Shown here piece by piece: positions 34,574 through 47,100 of a stretch of DNA of 64,000 bases; position 1 is the stretch's first letter, and each line of letters opens with the position of its first letter. A program made the position numbers and the translations under genes. The stretch covers positions 66,021 through 130,020 of the forward strand of contig JAVSML010019068.1 of the NCBI GenBank assembly GCA_038503035.1, read 5' to 3'. Under the pieces are notes generated by a model. That model was given only the letters and a program-made list of their open reading frames with translations, did no database searches and was not told the origin of the DNA. The DNA comes from Crocodylus rhombifer (taxonomy: Eukaryota; Chordata; Crocodylia; Crocodylidae).

Positions 34574-34770
34574 CATGGCTTCTCAAACTTTGTGATACCA
34601 CGACTGTGCTGGATGGGAGTGGCAGGAGATGGGGAGCTCGCACATGGCAGCAGCCACTGCCATTCACCGCTCCAGGGTGCTGCCACGTGTACCCCCTGGG
34701 AAGTTTGCAGCCCCCTTTTAAGTTGCTCACAACCCCCCTGGGGGATCACAACCAACAGTTTGAGAACCTG
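34574..34770. repeat. hAT miniature element with perfect 8-bp duplication
   Basis: Left end CATGGCTTCTCAAACTTTG; right end reverse-complemented CAGGTTCTCAAACTGTTGG. Flanked by ttttaagg at 34566-34573 and 34771-34778, identical. 197 bp, non-coding. Confidence 0.88.
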
Positions 34771-34778
34771 TTTTAAGG

Positions 34779-36279
34779 GTTTGAACTTTAGGGCTTGGGG
34801 CTACTGACAAGACTGTTGCGGCTTCTGCAGAGAGAGGGTCTAAGACCTGGCTTTTCCCCACCATGTCCACTCCCCACTTCTTGTTGTCCACAGCCAAGTG
34901 GTTTTAATAGTTTTGCCCTCTCTTGTTAGTCCTTCCCAATACAGCAGCATGTTTGTTTTTTTTTGCAAGCTCCTGCTACCAAGCCTTGATCCTCCACTTA
35001 GGAATTTATTTCCTGCAAATGATTGTCTCACAGGAGGAGTTCAGGCAGGCAGCCAACATTTGTAGTTACCTTAGCTCCCTGGTTTTAAACTTGCATGGCT
35101 GGCAGGGGGACTCTGGTAGCTACCTGGCACAGAGCCACTTTCTAAGCAAAGAGTAGAAAATAGCCTCCCTGAAGTTTCAGACAAGTCTGTGGTGTGGTCT
35201 TTCCTTCACACTCCCAGGCATTAGTGTTTAAAAGTGTGTATATGTGCAGATGAACGGATGGTCCCCAGCAGCAGCATGTTAGCATCTTGTTGAAGTAGGG
35301 TGTTTGTACCTGAAAGCTTACAAAGAATTTTTCCAACTATTTGAGTTGATCTAAGAAAAGATATCAGATTTACCCAAAGAACCTCGTCTCACAAGAGGTA
35401 ATGTATTTATCTTCAACCCTGAGCAACGTGCCCATGAGGTGTACACTCAATGGAGAGATGGAAATGGTCTCCTGGATCCCACCCTGTTCCCCCTAAGACT
35501 AGATCAAGCTTCTTTTTCAGAATGCCAGAGATATTACTGTGTTTTACAACCTGTTTTTGATGTATAGAAAGATTTCTGATTCTTCCCTCCCTCTTCCCTC
35601 CAAAATGCATTCTGACCTCTTCCCAGCAATTATTCTCAATGTACTTTTCTTCTGAATGTTCCTGATATGGTGAGACTGGGAATATAAGCTTTCTTCCTCT
35701 TTGTTACCTTCTTTAAATAGATTTTAGAAAAGCTACAAATTGTCTCTCTGCATCTCTAAATCACCTTTGCCTTCCCCTCCTCTCTGATCTTTTTTTTATC
35801 TCTAATTACTCGATAGGGTTTCAACCTGATAACTTTTTGATTGTATAAGCTTGTAGTGATAGATACCATCTCTCATAATAAAAATCCAGGAGTTTTTCAT
35901 AAATTCTCTGCTTGTAAGTTTATGATCAATGCCTCTACTTTTAAAGCACTCCTTCTACTGATTAATGCGGTGGGAGAATCAGTCCAGGGAAATTCAAAAG
36001 GTAGTCCTACTGTAAATCTTCAGTCAGAAACAGTTGTTTGGATACGACTGATATTTCTGTCTCTCCTGTGGCAGAACCCCGCTGTTTCACTCTGATAAAC
36101 GAGTATATTTTAAAACAAATTTGAATAGACAAACAAAATAATAACAAAGTCAGGCCACAAATCAGGAAGGTCCTTGAGGACCCCTGTCTATCTTTAATTA
36201 TTGGTTTAATATGTTCAAGTACCCTGCTCAATCAGCATTTTAATGCTGTTCCCAGGTAGGTGAAAAATAAATCGAAAAC
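34779..36279. other. Intergenic region between hAT cluster and CLBA1 end
   Basis: No gene recognised; holds the second copy of the repeat tail at about 35280-35400. Confidence 0.45.
35275..35400 (+). repeat. Interspersed repeat tail, copy 2
   Basis: Motifs ttgaagtagg, cctgaaagcttacaaag, gttgatctaagaaaagatat and acctcgtctca follow the same order as the copy at 8350-8480, with extra divergence. Confidence 0.45.
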
Positions 36280-37952
36280 TGGCTGCATGTGGAACATTTT
36301 ATTAAACAGAACATTACAAAAATCAGTGCAGACTTGTTAGCTCTTGCCAACTTTTTACTACGAGAACATTCTTGAAGATAGGAAATTCAGTGTTTCTTTA
36401 AATATATAAGTGTTTAGGCCCTGATCAGACACCCATTCACATGGAACTTCGGGTTTAACCCTGTGGAGTTCAGAGAAGGATTGAAGCCCAAGACTGCTGA
36501 GCCACTTTAAAATGGCACGTATTCAAACAGAAGGCTAAAGGTTGTTTGTTAGATTGCTGCTGTTAACTGAGCAATCAGCTCACAAACAGCTCCTCCTCAA
36601 TGAATAAGACATAGGCATTGCGAAAGCTACTACTGTTTGTAAATGTATAACTCAGCTCTGATTTTACTGCTGATCAGAGTTTACATCACATCTTGAACCA
36701 CAAGTGCCAGCCCTTATGGACTTTCTTAGTTTTCAGCAGAGTGCTCACATCCTCAAATTAAGCAACTAACTGCTAGCAACGGCTTAGAGGCATTCTCAGT
36801 TACATATAGGTCCTAAAGTAGTAAGTGAATTATTGTAGCGCTTACAGTGGTTAAAAGTTTAAATGGTTTAATTTCAGGGTATTCAGTTTTGTCACAACTT
36901 TAACTCAACTATGTACAACATACGTTAACATGTACAAAATTGTGTTGTCACGCTGTAAACTTAGTGTCATAAAGCCACTGGAAAAGCTCATCTATGCCTT
37001 TTCAGAATAAAAACAATCATACAAAGATTTCACATTCAGAAGGGACAAAATAGAAAAGAGGTTGCTATATCTTGCATATAAGTTTCTTGCTAATGAATAA
37101 TGTCATTTGTGCAGTAGTGAAGTTAAGCCATGGATTCTGTGGCTGGTAGGAGATTGCCTGATTTGGTACTTGAGTGTGTGGGCACACCAATCAGCTGTTA
37201 ATATGAATGTTAAAGGTCTTAAAACAGCAACCTACAGCACTGCACAGTATAAGACCTTGACTGACTACACAACTGGCTCTATGCATGGTTTCATATGATT
37301 GGCAGCTAACGGAATAAACCTCTCTTTTATAACTAGGTTCAAAAGGTGCAATTTATTCCAAGTAGAGAAACAATGTTTCAGCGCTGGTAACAGTGACTCC
37401 CAAGCTATGTCAGAAAACAACCCCCTTGAATGCCACTGAGTCAGAGAGTTCAGAGGCTTGGTCATGAATGGAAAGTGGGTGACCCAGAGCAGGAAGCAAG
37501 GAAGTACCAGACTGATGGGTGGCTTGGGAAACCCGCTAAGGAAAAATGAGACTGTGACAAGGCACGTGTCACACAACACCTAGAAAGGGTGTAGATTTTT
37601 GTGGGGGAGGAACTGTTGGGATCAAAAAGGGTAATTTGGTCCTGAAGTAGCCAGGAGTTTAAAAAGTCACAAACTGTCCATCAAAAATACCTGTAAATAT
37701 AAAGCTTAGTTGAATTACTATAGTAGATATGACTTTGTAATTTGCCACCCAGACTTACTAGGACAAAACTATTTCCTCACCTCTAAAACTAAGTGGTATT
37801 AAGTACCCTTAATATGAAAATTGCTTTACGTGCCACATCTATAGAAAAAGTAATTTTCTTCCACAAAAGCCATTTCTAGTTCAGTACCAGTCTAGTAATA
37901 AAATGAAGGTACACTGCACTTTAAGAGAAGGAAAGGTAAAAGTGCTTGTGCA
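36280..37952 (-). other. CLBA1: Candidate CLBA1 3' UTR
   Basis: Low-repeat AT-rich DNA runs from the CLBA1 stop to a canonical AATAAA on the - strand at 36303-36298. No other gene or element was recognised inside. The length (about 1.65 kb) is an inference from that signal. Confidence 0.5.
36298..36303 (-). promoter_or_regulatory. CLBA1: AATAAA poly(A) signal (CLBA1 candidate)
   Basis: Reverse complement of tttatt in acattttattaaac; the first strong signal beyond the CLBA1 stop that fits a transcript end. Confidence 0.5.
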
Positions 37953-38120
37953 TTAGCAAATATCACTATTGAAAATTTTCATTTTTAGACTATGTGTTGT
38001 GAAAATTCTCCTCTTCTTCGGGACTGTTATGTATTGCATATTTCCACTTGATGGTGTCCTCTTCAAAAACAGATTGTAGGTAAAGAGCTGACCACGCCTG
38101 GAATCTGGTGACACAGAGAG
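37953..38120 (-). CDS. CLBA1: CLBA1 exon 6 (last coding exon)
   Basis: The acceptor tttttccctcttgacacag precedes [13 protein letters not shown]; 55 codons to TAA at 37955-37953. A second AG 16 bases further (ctgtgtcaccag) could give another frame, but only the first keeps phase 0 and the conserved [20 protein letters not shown] end. Confidence 0.9.
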   Translation of the reverse strand, partial: LSVSPDSRRGQLFTYNLFLKRTPSSGNMQYITVPKKRRIFTTHSLKMKIFNSDIC

Positions 38121-41100
38121 CTGTGTCAAGAGGGAAAAACATTAGTTTTTTAAAAAATATTGATTAACACCTCAATTTAAATCTTTACACAGGTTTTGTG
38201 AAAAGTATTAATCTTACTTACATATCAAAAGAATTAAAATCAGGGAGATAAAAAGAAAAGATCCTATGATATCATTTATACCATGCTCAAATTAAGGATG
38301 GATTATTCACAAGTCATTTCCTAATACATGTTCCTGAAATACCTAGCAATGGGACTTCCTCTATTTCTCCTAACAGAATCCTCCAGGCTAAGTACAGTCA
38401 AAAAGGTTAAATTGATTCAGTCTTTGCAGGTTGTCTACACTGCACAGAATGAACTGAAAAGCAAGTGAATGGACATTCGCTTTTGCTTCTGAAAATGCAG
38501 CTGCATGCCTGCAGTTGGCGGGTCCAGAACCTGGGGACTTGCTAGAGCATGACTCCCTGCTTGGCTGGAGCAGACAGCTTGGGCAAAAGCTAGTCCATCC
38601 ACCCCGGGGGGGTGGGGGGGATTGCTGAGGGAAGTACAAAGCATCCTGGGATGCTGGGGAACTGTGAGTTATTTGAATCTGAAGGGGATCTGGGACAGAA
38701 GTTCAATAAACCAATTTAACCTAAATCAGTTAAGTCTCATGCCACATCCATCCAGGATCTTAAACTAGTTTTGTACATTTTGAAAATGGTTCATGTGCAC
38801 TGAACTTCTGTTGTGTTACATATTTGAACTGGTTTCTAATTGCTTATACCAATTTATGTGTCATTTCTGTCCCTAGCCCCAAAGTCCATTTGAGTTCGAC
38901 AAGACTGTTTTTTCAGTTGGTTTTTCTTTAATTTCATTCTGTCTCCCCAGTTTTTACCTCTTGATTCATCCTCACTAAAAGAAATACGCTTCCTTAGGAT
39001 TTTACAAAAGCTCAAATTATGAGGCCAGCTAAGATCTCCCAACCTTTACTGATTAATTGAATAGCTAGTTTAATCCTTTATAAGTCAGTCCTTCCAGTTT
39101 ATCTACTGGTACCAAGAATTAAATGCAGTTCAACATTCAGTGTGACAAGTGGACTAAAACCTGGCATGCATGTGCACACATCTGCATTACCACAGCAACA
39201 AAATGGTTTATTCTCCACTCCAGAAAAGGAGACTCTTGTTTGGGACATCAACTGAAATACTGGCATGCTTCATTTCAGAATGGGTTCCTTTTTTCCAAAA
39301 GCAATTTTGAACTGAACAGTTTAGCTATATTTATTTCTAAACGTTAATTTTCCCTTCACAATGAAGGAACTCTTTATCGGGAACCTGACCGACTCAAAGC
39401 TCACTAGCTCTTGGCCCCTGGCACATGGAAGTGCTGATGTGAATTAGAATTTACATTCTAGGGTAAAGTATGTTGACATGAAAAAACAGGGGATTTAAAT
39501 TAGTAAGGAAAGGAAGTGTGTGATTAAAGCAGCTCAGACTCTCTAACCTTGAAGAATTTCCAAATGCATTCCTCAGCACTCTTCATGCAATGCACTAAAC
39601 CCCAGCAAAATCCTCATGTTATGCTTCAAAATCCCTATCATTTTAATGTCAGTCCTCTTCTCCGTTTCAAACAGGTCCCCACTGAGTCCCCTCTTCTGAG
39701 GAATTCTCATTGTACTTTGTTTTCTCGTTTCTTTTCCTGGGCTAAGCAAGTTTAATCTCTGATTCATTCTGAATACCAGAAATACCAGTTGGAGCACAAC
39801 TAGAAACTCTTTGCTTCTACTGTCTTCCCTGACTGTATTTTTTAAGAGTTAGTCATTGTCCCTATCTGTTCACATGTGCCTTCAACACACTAAGCCTGCT
39901 GTATGGTAACTAATCCTTCTCAGTCATCAAGTGTCGCTGAAGAGTCTCACGTGTTCACTGCTCTCACAGGACAGAACCCATGCTAATTGTGCAACTCAAA
40001 TGCCTTAAATAACAAACGACTTGAAGTTCTTCACCCCCAGTCTCAAATCAGTTTGCACTTGTTACATTTGAAAAAGCAAACTAGAGTTGAAGAACTGCCT
40101 GGCCACACTATAAGTCTGTCTAGAAAGATGGAAAGAGAGATTTCTTTCTACTCTGTATTGTCACACGTACTGATATACAAAATTAACTGTATGTTTTGAA
40201 TGTGTTTGCCTAAGCCCTCCTCTTACCTTGGTTTGAATTAATGCTTTACAGTTACTTAAACTGAATCCATCTACTTTTAAGTCTTCATTTTCTTTAACAT
40301 TTGAATCTTCAAAAACATCATCCTTACTGCCTTCTGAATGGTCCTAAGAAATAGAAAGTCATTTAAACATGTGCTCAGTGTTTATTTAATGTTAGAAATG
40401 TTTTATTCATGAATGGGTACTTGCCCCCCAAAAAGGTTCTCCTTTCAGAATAACTAAGCAAGAACTATTTATTTTAGGAAGTTGCGGTCCATAACATGAG
40501 GTTTGTAATGTGGATTCCGTGTATCCATATACTTCCACTAAACTCAGGGCAGCAATATATTGAGCCAAAAGACTACATGCTTTGATCAGACTGCTGAACT
40601 GGGAACTGAAAGTTCACTAGATTACTTGCACTGTCTCCTTGGGGGTTTTGGTCAGACCTCGTCTACACTAGAGTTGAAACTCTTTAACAATATCAGTATA
40701 TTCAAAACAGCACCACCACCATCTTATCGTGATGTAACTGTATCCATGGTAAATTACTGCTCAACATTTGTATATGGTAACAGAATTACCTATGCCAACA
40801 TAAGCTGCCTTTATACTGGAATAGGGGCAGCCACACTTTTGAGGGGAAGGAGGGTTGTAACAGTATAGCTATAAAAAAAAGTCCACTCCCCTCCCATAAA
40901 AACAATTACAACTTTAAAGTGTTGGCATAATTAATTATCCAAATAAAGGTATAGTGATAAACTTGTACAAAAGGTTGATCAGTCCAGGTAACACTGAGCT
41001 TTCCAGCTGCTGGTCTATTTGCAATCTGAACAGAAGGAATCATTAAGAAAGACTCTGTTGCTCCTGAAAAGCAGGGTGAAAAATTTTAGGGCATGGGCAT

Positions 41101-44100
41101 ATGAACCAAGTTGCTTACTGTAAGGTAAAAGCAGGGGCAAGGATTTACCATCCATCAGCCGCTCCATGGTAACCATCTCTATGCACATTCTTTCCTCATG
41201 GTAACAGATATTATTCTGTGGTAGATTAACCCTACTTTACTGCATGCAAAGTTGCAATAGTTTAGCTTCCATTTACTGGTGGGGAATGCAGTTACCAGAG
41301 GACTCTTAATCCCTGCCTGTCCCCTTGCCTCCCAGTAATTTGTTTGTGTTCCCATGGCCTACATTTATGCCACCTAAAAACTGATTATTATCATGATAAC
41401 ACTTTGGGGAGTTTTTAAAATCTAAAATCTTGATCTTTCAACTTAGTTAAAAAGATGCTTTCTTTTTTTTTTTCATCTGGAATGAGGACACGATTCAAGG
41501 GGAGACAAACTGAACATCATTCTAACTTGTAAAGTTAAGTCTTACACAAGGTACTTAAGTCAGCCCAACTGATTCCACTTTTTCCAGGGACCAAATTCAT
41601 TTCTATATAAGTCAGTGGAAAGATCCTCACCAATACAAGGGGAATTGGACTGAACTTGTATAAATTGTTAACTATAAATTTTCAAGGAGGACAAAAAGTA
41701 CCCAACTAGTTTGTATTTGAGAAACTTTAGTTGGCAAAGTATATCTGGGGTTGACCCAATCATCTGGCAAATGTCATGTACTGCTGTTATAATGTAGGCT
41801 GTAACACAATCTCTGTTATGGACTGGGAAGGTGAAAATTTGATCCCAGCATCATTTTAGTAGCTAGTTTGAACATCTTAATTGAGAACCTTCAAAGCTAT
41901 CATAATTATAAGTGCCTTAGTTGAAAAAAACTTTTGTTTGTCACCCAACAAACTATAGTTCCAAATGCTCATGAATAACTGGGATGCGATTCCCTCAGCC
42001 TTGATGATGTAAATGAATAGGAGTTTAAAAAGAGAGTTACACAGGTATTCTAGCAAGCTTTTATTTCAAATTACCTTTTCAGATGCATCTATTCCAAGAA
42101 CAGACAAGAAAATTTCTTGGCAGTGGGATGTATTCCAGGAATATCTTAAACTGGGAGTGTTATCGGTGCTTCTAAAAGTTCTCCATATGTTCCCAGAGTC
42201 AATACTAGAAAAAAAAATGCAACTTGAAATAGTTCAGAGAATATTTCCATACCAGTACTTCACAAAAAAGTCATTATCTTTCATTTCAGTCTCGCTGCAA
42301 AAAACTGCATATGGATATATTGAACCACCAGTTATAGAATTGAACTGATTTGAAATTATTTCTACGTTTCTCCATACCATCAAGGTGGTCTACCATCAAG
42401 AGGTTCCATTTTGCCCTCACTAAAACAGCCATGCAGCAATGGCATATTTGAGAGCTCTGTTTACGTGCCTGCATATCTCCAGAGTGAGGGCAGAAGCAGG
42501 AAGAAAATATGGTTTAGTAAAGTTCATGATCTAGAGCCTGGATTGTACAGTCTTGTTGTGGAAATATGGCAGGTGAAAAGCTGAGCTCTTCAAAGGCAAT
42601 TAACTCTGCAGTTTAGTTAATCTGCCTCATCCCCCTTTCCTTGATTTCAGCTTTAGTATTGCATTGAACCAGGCTGCTATTCATGTTGCTCACCTTTCAG
42701 CTGTGAACTAAGTGATGTGACTAACTTCTGTTACAGGTAATGTACCTAATGTATCTGGGTTCTCATATTATACATATTACTATCATATCAGTCTATTTCA
42801 AGATTTTAAAATAATGTGCTCTCTCTTTTCCCAGCATGTTAGAGTTACCTGAAGACTGAGTGCCAGATCCTAATCAACTTCTACTAAGATTTAGGCACCT
42901 TTCCCCAGAAGGGTTGCCCTTATTGGCAGAATCAGGACTCTTATGACTGCAAATGAGGTGTTTCTGTTACACTGGGATCCAGGATGTCAGAAAGGAGACA
43001 CCTACCTAAACCATTATGTCTACTTGACTTCAGTAAAAACTTCTTCAGCATGCACAGTGCCTACATTTTAGCCAATGGTGTAGTGTCAAGAACACTTGCC
43101 TTAGAAGTGGGAGACCAAAGTTACAGGCACCAGTCATTTCAGGTATGGACACATGTACATTTGGATTATGTCCCAATCCAGGGGTTTTCAACCCCAAGGC
43201 CACAGGCCAGATCTGGCTCATGGAGCTGGGTCATCTCGCCTGTGAAGCTCCCCACTGGTTCAGAAATGTGGTGGCACAGAAGTGGTGGCAGCAATTGCTG
43301 GTCCCCTCCTGCCAAATTTCCCAACCCAGAGGGAGCCCTGTGGGCCAGATAACATGGCCCTGCATGCTATATCTGGTGTGCAGGACCTGGCAGAGGCAAT
43401 GAAGAGCCCAGTCCCAGCACACTGGGTTGGGCAGAGGTGGCAGGGCCTGATCCCAGCATACTGAGTTGAACGGAGGTGGTGTAGGACTGATTAGGGCACA
43501 CAGGGTTCAATTTAGGTACCCAGGGACTGGGGAGGCAGCACAAGGGTGGGCAGATGTGGTTTTGGGCCCAATCTGGCCTACAGACTGGTTCCACATCATT
43601 CATCTAGCCCACAGGACCCAAAGGTAGAGCACCACTGTTCTAATCTTTGCATGGACAATGCAAGAATGAGAAACATGCAGAAAAACTGCCCCAAGCGCAA
43701 TATTGCTTCATATGGTGTTAAAGTTGGAGCAGTTTTGCTACATTTGTACAGTACCCACACTGTCCACAAGTAATGATAAGTGCTGCTGCCCTTTTGTGAC
43801 ATAGGTACCTAAATCCTGTTTAAAAGCCTATGAGGTTAATTAGGCTCTGGCTCTGTGTGTGTTTGACAGGAGCCCGTTGATAGGAAATGCAAAGTAGAAC
43901 CATATTTTATTATAAACTATAATACTTGGAGTGTCAGTAATGTAAGGCAGAGGCCTGGGCAGCCAGCACAGTGGCAGATAGGGCAGGGACCAGAAAGCAG
44001 AGCAGCAGATGAGGCAGGAGGAGGAGACTGGAGTGGCACTCCACTCCAACCAGGAAGGGTACAGGACAAATTATTGGCACACTTGCCAAACAGGTTGGCC

Positions 44101-47100
44101 CCCACTGATATAAGACATGAATAAGCCTAGTGTTCAGTTAAAAAGCTCCTGATATATGCAGAAAGAACCATGGCCGCTAGTTTGAAAGCTCCTGATCTTT
44201 CAAAAAACAAGTAGATCGACATTCCAGCAGCCTTCACAGACAGTGCGTTAACCATTTTGACTGCTATTAACATTCCTGAGTGAGGGAATCACCTACACAA
44301 CTGATTCAGAAGAATCTCTAGCCTAACATGAGGGGAGCCTAACATAATCATGAAGGGAATTAGGAGGATGTGGTTAGAGGAACAGTAGTTGTGATAGGGT
44401 GAGAAGGACTTTTGTTGCTGCTCTGGCTAACAGGCACATGGGAAAGAGAAGGAAAGCAGATAACCAGAAGGACACAGGAAGGGGTGTTTAAACATTCCAG
44501 GAGCGTAGTCATTAGATATGCTACCAAAACGAGTAACAGCTCTAATGATACTTAATATTTGTGATATATAAGTGCAGCTTTTATCGTGCTTTTTTGCTGC
44601 TAGAATTGCAACCCATTTCTTTTAAAAACTCAGTATGCAGGCTATTAAAATGCACAGGCTTTGAGAATGAACAACTACATCTACAACATGTCTTAGCATT
44701 GCTGCACCTATCTTTCAGATGGCTAGCTCCAAGCAGAAACCTGTGTTAGGCACCTAAATTCCCTACAGAATGAATGAGGAGCATTAGAAGTCTAGGAATG
44801 GAGCCCTCAGGAGGCACTGAGTGACAGATACCTATGCCAGAAAACAGGAAACATCTGAATCTTTATTATTCATTTAAAGTTGTTACCAAAGTTGTTTCTT
44901 CAGAAGCTCAGGAAGCCCAGCATCTTCATCCTTTGTGTTAATCACTTGATCTAAGCTTCTGATGCTCTCTGTGGACTGTGGTACGGGGATTTCTGGAAAG
45001 CCCAACTTAAAAATATCCTCATAGCAATGTTTGGCCTAGAAAAATCAGAGTTATTATGCACATTAGGCTAATCTTGCAGTTCATACAGGAGTTGGACCAG
45101 AGATTATAGATGTCAATGGGAGTTTTTGTATCAACTCGAAGCCTGACCTAGATGCAAAACAGGCAAATCTATAGGCGATTTGTATGTACACAGGACCAGG
45201 GCAATAGTACAGGAAAGATACAGTTTAGAGCACTTTTCCTTTCCTGTAAAAGTTCAGTATTTCAGAATTGCTTTTGCTCTTCATCTTTCAGAAAGGTAGA
45301 GATAGATGGTGGTGGAGGGGAGGATATCCAGATCAGCCAAACACCCAGAGCTTACAGCATTCACCTAGGATGTTGTAACAGAGCTTGGTCTTCACATCCC
45401 AGCTGAGCACCCTACCTACTGGGGTGCTACGAATTAGTCTGCAATGGAAGGGTGGACATTCATCTTTTCAAAACTGGTATATACTTTCCTGCAAGCAGGT
45501 TTTGGTGATAATGTGGTATACAAATGTTTAGTCCAGGGGTGGGCAATATACAGCCCGTGGGCTGGATATGGCCCGCGAGGCCATTCTATCCGGCCCACAG
45601 GGCCCCTAAAAAATGTAGAAAATTAATATTTCTCCGCCCTTGGTTCCTGTCAAAAATGAGAAGAACCAAGGGTAGTAGGACCCAGGGGAAGCCCAGAGGG
45701 CTCCAACAACAGTGGGGCGCGCCTGGCCCTGCCCCCCTGCCAGGGCTTCTGGCTTGGGAGCATGTGACCGCCCTGCACTGGAATCACAGGTAAATGCGGT
45801 GGGGAGAAGGGCGGGGGGGACCCTGGGTAGGAAAGGAACGCGGTGATGGGGAAGCGGCCCCTTCCCCGTCCTGTGGCCAGCGCCCCATGCTGCAGCTGCT
45901 CACAGCCCATGTGGGTCTGCCTGTGCCTGCTCTGGACAGCTCTGTGGGCTGCAAGCAGTTGCAGCAGGGAGTGCCGGCCATGGAGCGGGGCCGCTTTTCC
46001 CTGGGATCCTTCCCTGCGCAGAGAAAAGTGGCTACCATGGGGCTAGGGGCACTGGGTGTGAGTGGGTGGGGAGCCAGTGGGAGCTCTATGGAACTGGGTC
46101 AGCTACCCTCTCTCCCTGCTGGTGCAGCCCAGCCTGGCTCCACAGACCCCTGCCAGCCTGTGTCCCGCTTTGGGCTCCACTGGTGCTGGCCCTGGGATAT
46201 TGGTCCCAAAATGGTGACCAGGGGGCGGGGCTACCCATGCAGCCCTCCACAGCCTGCCAAAACTGGATAAGTGGCCCTCTGCCCAAAATAATTACCCTCC
46301 CCTGTGCTTATATGACTTCTTTATGTTAAATGAAAACGCTAAATGACACTTTATAACTAAACAAAGTTAATTCTTTGCACAAAGTACTTTATATTTTTGC
46401 AGGGTTTCCCAGGAAGCTTAAGAGGACACATTTGTTCATTTCCTTGTCAATGCACCAGACAACTCTGCATTTCCTTACCTGTCATTAGAGAATCAGAAGG
46501 GAAAGCATACACTTTTGTTCCCTTATGACCATGATGACCGAGGATTTCAGGGCTCAGATCCTTATTCACATGAGTAACATTTACTCATGGAAGTGTGGAA
46601 TTAATGGAATTATTTGCAGGAGCTAGGATTACTCATGTGCATAAGGCTATGTTGAATCATGTCCTTTCTGGAGTGTTGCTCTCATGTCATCTGTTCCAAA
46701 AGCTAGATCAACTTTTTATTCTTTTTTGTAGAAAGAACAAAATTAACGTGATGATTTTTTTTAGACATATTAATGAAAGCAATATTTGTTTGGACATTGA
46801 CTTCCCTTTATGTGTTTGTAACCCCAGACCTGCAGTGTTGTGTGAGAACTAGAAAGTAAAAAGGACCATTCTGTCTTACTTGTCTAGTGAAGAAGTGTTA
46901 AACACCCAGCTTGCAAGCCTACAGAGATCAGAGGGGCTGGGAATTCAAGGCAGTGAGGAGTTGGGTCTGCATCTGAATTCCCAGTGAAGAAGCCCCATTT
47001 ACCCCCGCCCTGCCACTGCTGCTGTGTGTCCCACCACTGCCAACTCTGGATCTGGCCCAAGAGGCTCTTTGTCTCCAGAGTGGATCTGAACAGCAGCGAT

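Noticed and set aside
38101..38120. Alternative last-exon acceptor 16 bases further in (reading [19 protein letters not shown])
   Set aside because: That frame is also open to a stop near 37986, but only the first acceptor keeps phase and the conserved CLBA1 C terminus.
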